From contig VGWF01000011.1 in the NCBI GenBank assembly GCA_016873715.1, positions 1-52,555 of the forward strand: DNA of 52,555 bases, in the 5' to 3' direction. Position 1 is the stretch's first letter. Every line of letters begins with the position of its first letter. The position numbers and the translations under genes are program-made. This DNA comes from Lentisphaerota bacterium (lineage in GTDB: Bacteria > Verrucomicrobiota > Kiritimatiellia > PWTM01). Below the pieces are notes generated by a model that saw only the letters and a program-made list of their open reading frames with translations, was not told the origin of the DNA and did not search any database. Positions 15,319 through 24,360 of the stretch are shown here, piece by piece.

Positions 15319-18174
15319 TCACTTCGCGCCCTCCGCCAACGCCTGCAGCAGCGCATAGCTCGACAGGGCGCGCGCGTACCAGTGGCCGCACTCGTACTCG
15401 TTGAACGGGTTGCGGCGGACGCCGTCGTAGCGGGCGCGGCAGACGCGGACGATCTCGAGCCCCTCCGCGCGCCGGCCGAGCAGGATCAGGTGCGCGGCCA
15501 CCTGGTACTCGATGCCCGTCCAGACTTCGTCGCTGTAGACGAACGGAAGCAGCGGCTTCCCGCCGCGCGGCCACGAGCAGAGCAGCAGCCCGCCCTCGCC
15601 GCCCATCGCGTAGGTCGGCCGCTGCGGGTTCGCATGCATCGAGAGGTCGCGCTTGAGATTGTGCCGATGGACCGCCAGCAGGTGGCTCAGCACCTTGGCG
15701 GGGTCGACAAGGTCCTCCTCGATCCCGCACACGCGGGCCATCCAGAGGCCCAGCACGCCGTCGGAGAGGCAGCCGGTGCCGTACTGGTACTTCGGTCCCT
15801 CCTCGTTCACCCGGCGCGCGACATCGCGGTAGGCCTCGCTCTGCTCCTCCGGGTTGACCGGCGTGAAGTTCTTCGCGAGGCCCTCCTTCCTCACGATCTG
15901 GATGAAGTACTCGCCGTTGAAGAGCTCCGTCTCCATCCGCGCGCGCCCCTTCGCGAGCAGCGCCCGGTAGCGCTCGACGTCGTCGCCCGCGGCGCTGCCC
16001 ATGCGGATCGCGGCGGCCAGCGCGCCGAGGTAGAAGCTGCCGCAGTGGCCGTCGGGACCGAAGTAGTTGATGTCATAGGTGTTGTGGTGCTCCTCCTCGA
16101 GGAGGCCGGTCCCGCGCGGGTCCCAGGTGCGGATCGCGTAGTCCATCGCGGAGCGGATGCGCGGCCACAGGCGCTTCATCCACGCGTCGTCGCCGGAGAT
16201 CCGCCACTCGCGGTGCGCCTTCATGATCTCGCCGAGGTGGCCGTCCGCCGCGTCGAACACGCCGCCGCCGGGGGCGATCGGGAGATTGACGCGGAATGCC
16301 TGGCGCCCGTTCTCGTCCTGCCCCTCGCCGAACGCGGTCTCGCGCATACCGCGCGCGAGGGACGGGAACAGATGGCAGACCGCCTGCTCGTAGTTCCAGA
16401 CATGCGCGCACGAGCCCGGGCAGCAGCCCGAGTTGTCGCCGCAGCCCTCGTAGCCCCAGAGACGGCCGTCGTGCTGGCGCAACACGGTCGGCGACTTGAG
16501 GATCGTCAGGTTCGCGGCGATGGCCTCGCGCACCTCGGGCGGGAGCCCCGGCCGCGCGCGGAAGGCGTCGCGCCATTCCGCGCTCCTCCGCCGGTAGTCG
16601 TCGATGTTCGCGCGCCAGTGCGCGGCGACCTCCGCGACGGACGTGAACCTCGTCGCGTACCACGGCACGTAGGCGGGCGGCACGGCGTCCGGCGGACAGG
16701 CCCCGCCGGCGCAGCCGCACGGGGCGGGAGCCGGGCCGACCGTCCAGCCCTCGTAGTCCTTCCCTTCGAAGTTCGCCAGCACCCTCGCGCGCGCGGGCGC
16801 CTGCACGATCGCGTTGCCGCTGCCGGTGCGCAACGCCGCGACGGGCTCGTCGCTCAGGACGAAATGATCGGCGTTGATGTGGCCCCACGGCCCGGTCTCG
16901 CGGTCGACGATCTGCACGCGGCCGGTGCGCCCGGCGAATTCCGAAACATCGAACGTCGCCCAGGCAAGCGTCTCGGACTTGCGCCCGGTCGCGGACCGGA
17001 CCGCCGTGCCGTCGACGAGCAGGTTGACGCAGGTGGAGCCTTCGAAATCGCCGCCGCCGACCAGGAAGTGCAGGTGGCGGCGGTCGATCGGGAACGCCAC
17101 CGAGGTCAGCGTGCCCGTCGAGCCGTCCCCGTCGGGGTCGAACGTGTTCACCAGCCCCCGGCCGAGGAAGCCGGCGACCTCCTGCTGGCCCTTCGCCTTG
17201 CCGCGCGACGGCGCGGCCCCGAACGCCGCCGCCGAAGTTCCCGTCCTCTTCCCGTACTTGAGTTCGCTGCCCGGCACGTACCAGCACGTGTTCAGCCGGA
17301 TCGTCGTCTCCGCGCGCGGGGCCAGGTCGAACGCGACGGACAGCGACGCGCCGGGGGCCTTGCCCGGCACGGGCGGGTTCGCGACGCGGGCGCCGGTGGC
17401 GACGGTGTGCCACGCGATCGTCAGCGGATCCCACCAGCCGCCGCGGAACCAGCAGTGGTCGACCTTCACGCCCGACGCGCCGGTGAAGATCGCAAAGGCG
17501 CCGGCCGCCTCGCGGTTGGTGCCCGCCGCGGAGTAGAGCACGAAGCCGCCGTCGATCGGACCGATGGATCCGTCGCCCATGAAGTTCCGCGTGTTGAACG
17601 AGAAGACGCCGCGCTGTGCGACGGCGGTCAGGTTCGTCAGCCGGTACTCCAGCACGCCGGCGGGAAGGCTCGACGGGCCGGGATCCGGCGGCGTGAACGG
17701 GCTCCAGGCCGTGATCGCGGCCGCGACCGGCATCGCGGCGTCGCGCAGGCTCACGGTGGCGAACGGGAAACGCGCCTCGAATGTGCACTCGCGAAAGCGC
17801 GGCAGGCCGTAGGTCCGCCCCGCGCCGCCGTTGCCCGTCCCCGGCATGCCGAAGTACTTCCAGTCCGGGATCGGTCCCTCCAGCACGCGCGCGACCGACT
17901 CGCCCTCCTTCGCGCCGGCGATCCACACCGCGGCGAAGCCGTTCGGCTCGTGCGTGAAGTCCATCGTGTGCCGGACGGACATCGTCGAGAGTGCGCCGTA
18001 GCCCTCGAGGCAGTACATCCCCGCCCCCATGCCGCCGACCGGGAACGCGACGCGGTTGAGGTTCGCACCGCTGTACGGCCCGTTGAATTCGTGCGCCGCC
18101 CGCGCCGACGTACCGACGACGAGCGCCACCGATGTGGCTCCGGCCAGCAGGATCGTCCGCCCCAAGGTAGTCAT
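15319..18174 (-). CDS. Secreted GH116-family glycosidase (GBA2-like)
   Basis: 951 residues with signal peptide (cleavage near ARAAHEF). The GH116 N-terminal domain opens FPVGGMGAGMYCLEGYGALS. A lectin-like insertion follows (about residues 350-480; FEGSTCVNLLVDGTAVRSAT, DFEGKDYEGW style). The catalytic alpha/alpha barrel holds GCGDNSGCCPGSCAHVWNYE and LEEEHHNTYDINYFGPDGHC (near residue 693), which contains the presumed nucleophile Glu, then CGSFYLGALAAA and PFVYSDEVWTGIEYQVAAHL. Known members are beta-glucosidases, beta-xylosidases or N-acetylglucosaminidases. The first gene of the sugar operon; a TAGGAT -10-like box lies six bases before the ATG. Confidence 0.88.
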   Translation of the reverse strand: MTTLGRTILLAGATSVALVVGTSARAAHEFNGPYSGANLNRVAFPVGGMGAGMYCLEGYGALSTMSVRHTMDFTHEPNGFAAVWIAGAKEGESVARVLEGPIPDWKYFGMPGTGNGGAGRTYGLPRFRECTFEARFPFATVSLRDAAMPVAAAITAWSPFTPPDPGPSSLPAGVLEYRLTNLTAVAQRGVFSFNTRNFMGDGSIGPIDGGFVLYSAAGTNREAAGAFAIFTGASGVKVDHCWFRGGWWDPLTIAWHTVATGARVANPPVPGKAPGASLSVAFDLAPRAETTIRLNTCWYVPGSELKYGKRTGTSAAAFGAAPSRGKAKGQQEVAGFLGRGLVNTFDPDGDGSTGTLTSVAFPIDRRHLHFLVGGGDFEGSTCVNLLVDGTAVRSATGRKSETLAWATFDVSEFAGRTGRVQIVDRETGPWGHINADHFVLSDEPVAALRTGSGNAIVQAPARARVLANFEGKDYEGWTVGPAPAPCGCAGGACPPDAVPPAYVPWYATRFTSVAEVAAHWRANIDDYRRRSAEWRDAFRARPGLPPEVREAIAANLTILKSPTVLRQHDGRLWGYEGCGDNSGCCPGSCAHVWNYEQAVCHLFPSLARGMRETAFGEGQDENGRQAFRVNLPIAPGGGVFDAADGHLGEIMKAHREWRISGDDAWMKRLWPRIRSAMDYAIRTWDPRGTGLLEEEHHNTYDINYFGPDGHCGSFYLGALAAAIRMGSAAGDDVERYRALLAKGRARMETELFNGEYFIQIVRKEGLAKNFTPVNPEEQSEAYRDVARRVNEEGPKYQYGTGCLSDGVLGLWMARVCGIEEDLVDPAKVLSHLLAVHRHNLKRDLSMHANPQRPTYAMGGEGGLLLCSWPRGGKPLLPFVYSDEVWTGIEYQVAAHLILLGRRAEGLEIVRVCRARYDGVRRNPFNEYECGHWYARALSSYALLQALAEGAK

Positions 18175-18374
18175 GGCAACATCCTAAGCCCCTTCCCGGC
18201 GACCGGAGTCGCCGAAGCTCCATCCCCTACCATCAAGCGCTCGCGTCGCCTTCCGTTCAAGCCCCGAGTTCGCATCTCCCGGCCCCGCGGCGGCGCGCGC
18301 ATGGGGAGCGAGCGCGGCGATGTCCCCGAGGTTTCGGAACGCGGGCCTTGTGACTTTCGATTCTCGTCTCTGGC

Positions 18375-18432
18375 CGCGGAACACCCCAATCCGCGGAGCG
18401 GCTCCCGGGAGGCCCGGCCAGGGTGTTCCGCG
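18375..18432. repeat. 12-bp perfect inverted repeat flanking a GC-rich loop
   Basis: CGCGGAACACCC (18375-18386) and GGGTGTTCCGCG (18421-18432) are perfectly complementary around a 34-bp loop containing a smaller GAGCGGCTCCC hairpin. It lies immediately downstream of the GH4 remnant. It could be a terminator-like structure without T-tract or a miniature element. The 262 bp from 18175 to 18436 contain no gene that I can support. Confidence 0.6.
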
Positions 18433-18436
18433 CGCC

Positions 18437-18808
18437 TCACGACTGCGCGAACTTGCCGAAGCGGTTGGCGATCGCCAGCGCCGGGTCGACCGGCACCCGG
18501 GCGCGCTGGACGTTCTTCGGGATGCGGACCGGCGGCACGGCCCGCAGGCGCCTGCCCGCGAACTGCGGCAGGTGGGCGCGCTCCGCCTCCAGCATCTCGG
18601 CGGTCATCCGGCGGGTCTCGTCGAGTGTCAGCGCCGCCGCGGTCGGGGGATCCAGCGCGATCGCCTGCATGACCAGCTCGGGGTCGCCGGTGAAGCAGGC
18701 CTCGACGGCCAGCCCCTGCACGAGCACGTTCGTCATGTTGAGCGCGGCGCACGGGGACGGGAGGGCGCCGACGACCGTCGGGTGCAGGCCGGGGCGGTCC
18801 GCTGCGAC
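18437..18808 (-). pseudogene. C-terminal remnant of a GH4 alpha-galactosidase/6-phospho-glycosidase
   Basis: The open frame begins abruptly near 18808 with VAADRPGLHPTVVGALPSPC, followed by AALNMTNVLVQGLAVEACFT and ALDPPTAAALTLDETRRMTA, which is the conserved C-terminal third of GH4 enzymes (NAD- and Mn-dependent glycosidases). A TGA lies about 30 bases further upstream in frame, with unrelated sequence beyond. The N-terminal roughly 300 residues, including the NAD-binding Rossmann fold and metal-binding Cys/His, are absent. The internal ATG at 18736 could at most give a 99-residue non-functional product. Its truncated 5' end abuts the truncated 5' end of an AraC gene on the other strand. Confidence 0.75.
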
Positions 18809-19005
18809 AGCCGGATGCGCAGGTCAAGAGCGTCGCCTCCGAACTCGGCTACAAGTCGCCGGCCCGTTTCTCGCGAGCCTTCAAGGCATGGCACGGTCGC
18901 CCGCCCCGGACGGCGATGGTGGACCAGCGCCTGACGCCGGGAGACCCCGCCGCTCGTCCGGCCCGAACGGCCTACAATCCCGCAACCTGCCAGCCTTTGC
19001 GGTAG
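18802..19005 (+). pseudogene. C-terminal remnant of an AraC-family regulator
   Basis: The frame reads LRQPDAQVKSVASELGYKSP and continues ARFSRAFKAWHGRPPR, the second helix-turn-helix of an AraC/XylS DNA-binding domain (consensus VxxVAxxxGYxSxxxFxRxFKxxxGxxP). It is only about 30 conserved residues long and then runs on to TAG 19005, overlapping the end of the Gfo/Idh gene on the other strand. There is no start codon and the first helix-turn-helix and sensor domain are missing. The break at 18800-18812 coincides with that of the GH4 remnant. Confidence 0.7.
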
Positions 19006-20333
19006 GTTCGGCGCAGGAGGCGGTTCGCCTCCTCATCGTTGGGGATGCTCAGGCCGGAGGCGTTCCACTTCAGCACCTTCCCGGGGACGCGAACGGCGAC
19101 GGTGCCGAGCAGGATCGCCTCGGCCATGGGCCCGGTCTGCGCGAAGTGCGACTCGGTCATCTCGCCGCCGAGGCACGCCTCGACGAAGTGGCGGTAGTGA
19201 CTGCGCGGCGCCGGTTTCGGCTTCGGAAGGCCGGAGAACTTCTCCTGTGGAAAGAGCCTCGGACCGTTCTGGTGCGGCACGAGCATCGCGCCCTCCGTGC
19301 CGAGGATCATCGCGGCCTCTTCCGGGTACTTCTCGAAGTTCGTCATCTTCTGGAACTCGGCGGGCGGATAGAACTCGCCGTCGAACCACTCGACGGTCAG
19401 GTCCTTCCCGCCCGTCGCCGCGTTGCCCGGGAAGATCCACGTGATGTGGTCGCTCTGCGGCCAGGTGTCGCCGCGCCGCGCCGGAGAATCGCGCCACGAC
19501 GCCTGCACTTCGGCGGTGACCGATCGGGGGGCCTTCAACCCCAGCCCCTTCCAGGCGGCGTCGAAGATGTGGCAGCCGATGTCGCCGGACCAGCCGGTTC
19601 CGAAGTCGAGCCAGGTCCGCCACTTCGCGGGATGGTAGATCTCCGGCGCATACGGTCGCTCCGGCGCGGTGCCAAGCCACAGGTCCCAGTCCAGCTCCGC
19701 CGGCGGCGGCGTGCCCTGGGCGGGTCGCGGGCCCTCGAGGCGGTACTTCCCGATGATGTTGGACCGGTTGGAGCACAGCAGCACGCGCGTGGCATGGCCG
19801 ATGACACCCTCGCGCAGCCACTGCACCGCCATGCGGTCGCCGATGCCGGAGGCATGTTGCGTGCCGAGCTGCGTCACCACGCCCGCGGCCCTCGCGGCGT
19901 CGGTGATGACGCGGCACTCGGCCACATCGTGGCATAGCGGCTTCTGGCAGTAGACGTGCTTCTTCGCGCGCAGCGCCGTCAGCGTGACGATCGCGTGCAT
20001 GTGGTCGGGCACGCTGACGTTCACCGAATCCACGCGGTCGCCCTCCCGGGCAAGCAGCTCGCGCCAGTCCGTGTACTGGCGCACGTCCGGCAGCATCTCG
20101 GCCGCGGTCGCGAGGCGCTTCCTGTCCACGTCGCAGATGGCGACGATCCGGGCCCGGTCGATGTCCTTCAGGTTCTTGATGTCCTGCATCCCCATGCCGC
20201 CGACACCGATGCAGGCGTGCTGGAGCTTGGAATTCCGCGAGACCACCCGGCGCGGCACGGTCGCGCAACCGGCCGCCAGCCCGAGCCCGCCCGCCGCCGC
20301 TAGCCTCAGGAACTGCCTGCGTTTCGCCTTCAT
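18972..20333 (-). CDS. Tat-secreted Gfo/Idh/MocA oxidoreductase lipoprotein
   Basis: 453 residues. MKAKRRQFLRLAAAGGLGLA followed by AGC is a twin-arginine signal with a lipobox, so the folded, NAD(P)-loaded enzyme should be exported and lipid-anchored. The Rossmann part has HACIGVGGMGMQDIKNL and the conserved KKHVYCQKPLCHDVAECR (the EKP-like catalytic lysine motif, here QKP). The C-terminal part has GTGWSGDIGCHIFDAAWKGL, typical of planctomycete secreted members. It oxidises or epimerises sugars in related proteins. Its ATG overlaps the stop of the cytochrome-like gene by ATGA, making it the third gene of the IclR-led operon. Confidence 0.9.
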   Translation of the reverse strand: MKAKRRQFLRLAAAGGLGLAAGCATVPRRVVSRNSKLQHACIGVGGMGMQDIKNLKDIDRARIVAICDVDRKRLATAAEMLPDVRQYTDWRELLAREGDRVDSVNVSVPDHMHAIVTLTALRAKKHVYCQKPLCHDVAECRVITDAARAAGVVTQLGTQHASGIGDRMAVQWLREGVIGHATRVLLCSNRSNIIGKYRLEGPRPAQGTPPPAELDWDLWLGTAPERPYAPEIYHPAKWRTWLDFGTGWSGDIGCHIFDAAWKGLGLKAPRSVTAEVQASWRDSPARRGDTWPQSDHITWIFPGNAATGGKDLTVEWFDGEFYPPAEFQKMTNFEKYPEEAAMILGTEGAMLVPHQNGPRLFPQEKFSGLPKPKPAPRSHYRHFVEACLGGEMTESHFAQTGPMAEAILLGTVAVRVPGKVLKWNASGLSIPNDEEANRLLRRTYRKGWQVAGL

Positions 20334-23300
20334 GGTTCCCCTCCATGCGCCCTGCCGGGTTCGTCGCCCCGAGGGCAATCCACGAGATCCCGCCGGGGCG
20401 CGTCCCACGCACGCTGCACCGCGGCGCGCGTCAGCGCCAGGGCCTCGCGGTAGTCGGCGTCATGTTCATCGGCATAGACCGCACCCTTGCATTTCGCCGA
20501 GCTCTCCGCGAGCGGAGCCGCAAGGAACAGACTGCGCCTTGCATCGCGCAGGTCGATCCAGTCGAGGTGCGTGACCTCGTCGGCGCGATGGCAGGCGGCG
20601 CAGCGGCGTTCGTGGATGGCCTTGAGGCCGGCATGCAGTTCGCGGTCCGCGGCCAGATCGTAGGCGGGCTGCGGGGCGCGCTTGTTGATGAAGAGGTCGT
20701 GATAGGGCGCGTTGGCGTCGATCCACATCGTCAGGCGCAGCTTGTCTTCGGCACCCAGCTTCACGCGCCGGACGTGCGGCTCCTTGTCGAGCGCAGCCAT
20801 CAACCTGCTCTTGATCGCGCCGTAGGCCAGCGGCGGCGTGATGCCTGCATCCTGGGCGCGCGCCGGCGAACACGACACCAGGCCGTGTTCCATGATGGTC
20901 GCGTAGGCGCGGTTGTAGCCGTAGCCGGGCACGGCCAGATCGAAACTGGTGAGGCCGCCGCAGAAGTCCAGCTTCGCCGCGGGCTTCAGCCCTCCGTGAC
21001 AGCCCACGCAGTGGCGGTCGAGCACCGGCTGCACGTCGCGCAGGAAGTTGACCGCCCGGTCGCCCCACGGCGGAGGAATCGGGTCCGATGGCGCACGCCG
21101 AAGCGCGAGCGGCGCCGGCGCGTCGCGCGGCGCCAGGCCGCGTGATTCGTGGCATCCCGCGCAGGCGCGCTGCTCGCCGGGCTGGAAGCTGATGAAGCTC
21201 CGCATCCGCCGCAGCTCCATCCGGTTCTCGTCGAGCAACTGGAAGTAGACCGCCGTGTCCGGCGGCACGCGGAAGTGCGCGCTTCCGTCGCGTTCGACCG
21301 GAACGTCGCCGAGAACGCGCACGGGCGTCCAGTTGTCGACGATGCGCTTCTCCGCGGTCGGCTTCTGACGGTGGTGATCCTCGACGTAGCGCAGCCCGCC
21401 GTTCGTGTTGTCGTAGGGCCAGCCGACCGGTTCGGCAATCCGGAGGTAGCGGATGCGGTCCGCAACGGCCTCGCTGCCGAAACCGGCGTCGCTGACCGCG
21501 CAGGTCGCCCAGGTGTTCGTCAGGTCCACCGTGTCGGGCAGCACGGGCGGCCGCGGGCGCGCGCGCAGCGGGATGGGGATGAAGCAGGAGATGGCCGGGT
21601 CGCGGAAGACGAGTTCCTTGTTCCCGAACACGTCCACCAGGTAGAGCGCGTACCCCTTGGCGTCGGTCTCCTTCCCGAAGTTGTAGGCGACGAGGAAGAA
21701 CTTCTCCGAGAGCGCCCACGGCGTGGAGTAGAAACCGCCGGCATCCTCCACGCCCCCCTCGGGAACGGGCACGCCATCCATGCCGCCCTCGGGCGGCTTC
21801 ACGCCGGGCGTGACGATTCCCAGTCCCCGCGGGTCGTTCATGCCGGGCGAGGCGTCGACCGTCACCAGCGGGCCCACGGCGAGCGTGTGGTGGCCGGCGG
21901 CGATGGCGACGAGCTTGCGGCTGCCGGGAATGGACCGCACGTCCTCCAGCGCCCACGGGTTGGCGAAGTGCTGCTTGAAAATCGCGTCGGCGCCGGTTCC
22001 ATCGGGGCGCACGAACCAGAGCGACTGGATGTACGCGAAGCCGCGCTCGTGATACTCCCAACGCGTGTAGCCGATGGTGCCGTCATCGAGCGCGTGGGGC
22101 AGGTAGTCGCCGTCCTTGTTCACGCTCAGGCGCCGGATGCCGCCACCGTCGGGCCGCATGACGTAGAGGTTGCAGCTCGTCTCGTCCTTGTCGTACTCGT
22201 TGCACTGGAGCGACGTGCCGCATCGCTCGGAGACGAACACGATGTCGCCGTTGGGCGCGTACGTCGGATCAAGATCGCTCCACTCGCCGCTTGTGAGCTG
22301 CCGCAGGCGGCGTCCGTCGGTGCCGATTTCGAAGATGTGGATCGGCTCCTCCGTGCGCCGCAGGTCGTAGTTCGTCCTGCGGTCGAGCCATCCCGCGGGA
22401 GGTTCCCCGCTCCTGGCGCGGGCAAAGCCGAACACGATCCGGTCGCCGTTCCACCAGAGATCCATGCCATGGACGTGGCCCGGGCCGAGTGCGCGGTTGA
22501 GGACATGCCGCACGCCCTGGCCGGACCCGTCGGGCGAGAAGGGGCTCTCCAGCACGCAGATGTCGCCGCCGGGCCGCGAGACCCACGGCATGTGGTTGAG
22601 GCAGACGTCGGGATACGTCTCCTGCGTGAACCGCTTCACGAAGAGCAGCCGGTCGAAATCGAGCAGCGGGTTCGAAAACACCAGCCGGCGGACCAACCAG
22701 CGCGCGTCGAGGTGGAGCCGGCGACGCTCGTCGTCCGTGGCCGTCGCCGGCAGGGCCGCCGCACACCGCTCCACCGCGTCGAATTCACGCAGGAACGGCG
22801 CGACATCCACGCCCGCCCGCGCCAGCTCGGCCGCGAGCCTCCGCGCGCGCCGGATGCACGCCACCGTCGGGAACCCCGGCGGATCCCCGGCCTTCGCGGT
22901 CGACCACGGGCTGAGACTCGACTGGTCCGCCGGGCGGTGAAGCGCGAGATTGACCGGATCCGGCCCCGGCCCGTAGATCTCCACCTCGTCCAGGTGCAGG
23001 AAGACCGGCGTTGCGCCCGGCACGAGCAGCCGGACGAACCGCGCCCGTGCCCCGCCATCCTGAAACACCACCTCCAGCGGCTTTGCGCCCGAGACGCCGC
23101 CGAAGTGCCGGCCCCTGTTGTCGTGTCGGACCGTCCAGTTCGTTCCGTCGCCGGACAGGAGGACCTGGACGTTGTCGGCGTTGTGAAGGCCCGGCGCGTA
23201 GTCGAGCCGGTTGAACACCACGATGCGCCCGACCGGCGTGACGCGGCCGAGGTCCACCTGCCACCATGGGTTCGGGTGGAGCCCCGTGTGAAACCCATAC

Positions 23301-23542
23301 CGGCCGTTCCGGACGCCGTCCACCGCCCCCGCCGCGTCACTCCGGGTCGTGAGCGGACGGGCCGGCGGCCTCATCCAGTCCTCCTCGACCCACCGACGGA
23401 CCGCCTCCGGCGAGAGGCGCTCCTCGCGCGGCCGCGAGGCGCGCGGCGGGGCGTCCAACCCCGCGGCCGCCGCCCGATCCCGCGGCACCGCGGCCGCGAG
23501 AAGGACGCCGACCGCCCGTATCGCAAACGACAGGGGGTTCAT
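20330..23542 (-). CDS. Secreted F5/8C - TolB-like propeller - multi-CxxCH protein (hydrazine synthase alpha-like)
   Basis: 1070 residues with a signal peptide. Residues about 75-200 form a discoidin/F5-8 type C domain (PWWQVDLGRVTPVGRIVVFN). Residues about 330-660 form a TolB/PD40-like propeller (GEWSDLDPTYAPNGDIVFVS, GTSLQCNEYDKDETSCNLYV). The C-terminal third carries three haem-binding motifs, CAGCH (about 793), CVGCH (about 843) and CAACH (about 980). The propeller-plus-CxxCH arrangement resembles the alpha subunit of hydrazine synthase and its many non-anammox PVC relatives. It is probably a periplasmic redox protein tethered to glycans. Both its start and stop overlap neighbours by ATGA, so it is translated together with the IclR and Gfo/Idh genes. 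Confidence 0.8.
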   Translation of the reverse strand: MNPLSFAIRAVGVLLAAAVPRDRAAAAGLDAPPRASRPREERLSPEAVRRWVEEDWMRPPARPLTTRSDAAGAVDGVRNGRYGFHTGLHPNPWWQVDLGRVTPVGRIVVFNRLDYAPGLHNADNVQVLLSGDGTNWTVRHDNRGRHFGGVSGAKPLEVVFQDGGARARFVRLLVPGATPVFLHLDEVEIYGPGPDPVNLALHRPADQSSLSPWSTAKAGDPPGFPTVACIRRARRLAAELARAGVDVAPFLREFDAVERCAAALPATATDDERRRLHLDARWLVRRLVFSNPLLDFDRLLFVKRFTQETYPDVCLNHMPWVSRPGGDICVLESPFSPDGSGQGVRHVLNRALGPGHVHGMDLWWNGDRIVFGFARARSGEPPAGWLDRRTNYDLRRTEEPIHIFEIGTDGRRLRQLTSGEWSDLDPTYAPNGDIVFVSERCGTSLQCNEYDKDETSCNLYVMRPDGGGIRRLSVNKDGDYLPHALDDGTIGYTRWEYHERGFAYIQSLWFVRPDGTGADAIFKQHFANPWALEDVRSIPGSRKLVAIAAGHHTLAVGPLVTVDASPGMNDPRGLGIVTPGVKPPEGGMDGVPVPEGGVEDAGGFYSTPWALSEKFFLVAYNFGKETDAKGYALYLVDVFGNKELVFRDPAISCFIPIPLRARPRPPVLPDTVDLTNTWATCAVSDAGFGSEAVADRIRYLRIAEPVGWPYDNTNGGLRYVEDHHRQKPTAEKRIVDNWTPVRVLGDVPVERDGSAHFRVPPDTAVYFQLLDENRMELRRMRSFISFQPGEQRACAGCHESRGLAPRDAPAPLALRRAPSDPIPPPWGDRAVNFLRDVQPVLDRHCVGCHGGLKPAAKLDFCGGLTSFDLAVPGYGYNRAYATIMEHGLVSCSPARAQDAGITPPLAYGAIKSRLMAALDKEPHVRRVKLGAEDKLRLTMWIDANAPYHDLFINKRAPQPAYDLAADRELHAGLKAIHERRCAACHRADEVTHLDWIDLRDARRSLFLAAPLAESSAKCKGAVYADEHDADYREALALTRAAVQRAWDAPRRDLVDCPRGDEPGRAHGGEP

Positions 23543-24354
23543 GTCACGGCGCCTCCGCTGGAACCGCCCAGCCGCTCGGAGATCGCTCCCGCGTGTCGCC
23601 GGACCAACCGGCCCAGGGCGGCCAGCTTCCCCCGCGGCATCCGGCCGGCGGGCGCCGTCACGGTCAGCGAGGCGACGGCGAGCCCCTGCCGGTCGAAGAT
23701 CGGCGCGGCGACGCACATCGCGCCATCCACATGCTCGCATCGGTCAACCGCATAGCCCTGATCCCGGACGCTCTCGAGTTCCCTCCTCAGGCGGGCCCGG
23801 GTTGTGATCGTGTTGCGCGTAAGGCGGACCAGGCGCAGTCGGGGCAGCAGGGCCTCCAGTTCGCGCCGCGGGAGATGCGCGAGGATCGCCTTTCCGGAGG
23901 CCGAGGCATGCCCGGGCTGCCGCATGCCGGGGTCGACCGCGCACCGGAACAGGTGCGTCCCGGGGACGGCTTCGAGCACGAAACCCTCCCCATCCGCCAG
24001 CACGCTCAGACAGACCGTCTCCCCGGTGCCGTCGCGCAGCGCGCGCATCGACTCCAGGGAGTGCCCGACCACGCTGCGTCCCTCCCCCAGCGCTGCGTAG
24101 CCCAGCGCAAGCGTCTTGCGTCCCAGCCGGAGCCTCTTCCGGCCGTCCTCCCGCTCGAGGTAGCCGCTTCGCAACAGGGTGACGGTGATGCGGAACACCG
24201 CGTTCTTCGGCAAGCCCAAGTCCCGCGCAATCTCGATCATCGCGCGGCCCCCGGGATGCCGGCCCAAGTACTCCAGGACCGCCAGCCCGCGCTCCAGCGC
24301 GGGAACCCGGTACGCCGCAGTCGCGGGCCGGACCCTCGTCGAGCCGGATATCAT
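23539..24354 (-). CDS. IclR-family transcriptional regulator
   Basis: About 271 residues. The N-terminal winged helix-turn-helix contains VPALERGLAVLEYLGRHPGG and IARDLGLPKNAVFRITVTLL; the C-terminal effector domain contains GETVCLSVLADGEGFVLEAV, GHASASGKAILAHLP and the end motif GLAVASLTVTAPAGRM, all standard for IclR. It should bind a small metabolite, often a sugar acid, and control its own operon. ATG 24354 is preferred because a TAAATG -10 box ends six bases before it; ATG 24363 (three codons earlier) is the alternative, and neither has a ribosome site. Its stop overlaps the start of the cytochrome-like gene by ATGA. Confidence 0.9.
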   Translation of the reverse strand: MISGSTRVRPATAAYRVPALERGLAVLEYLGRHPGGRAMIEIARDLGLPKNAVFRITVTLLRSGYLEREDGRKRLRLGRKTLALGYAALGEGRSVVGHSLESMRALRDGTGETVCLSVLADGEGFVLEAVPGTHLFRCAVDPGMRQPGHASASGKAILAHLPRRELEALLPRLRLVRLTRNTITTRARLRRELESVRDQGYAVDRCEHVDGAMCVAAPIFDRQGLAVASLTVTAPAGRMPRGKLAALGRLVRRHAGAISERLGGSSGGAVT

Positions 24355-24360
24355 GGGTAT

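Noticed and set aside
15271-18672. Very long open frames antisense to GH116 and other genes
   Set aside because: In GC-rich DNA stop codons are rare in the antisense frames; the translations are arginine/proline-rich with no recognisable motifs, while the minus-strand frames carry complete families.
20330-23542. Hydrazine synthase alpha subunit, implying anammox metabolism
   Set aside because: Only the propeller-plus-CxxCH plan is shared; an F5/8C domain is added, and no beta/gamma subunits or other anammox genes are present. Such relatives occur in many non-anammox PVC bacteria.
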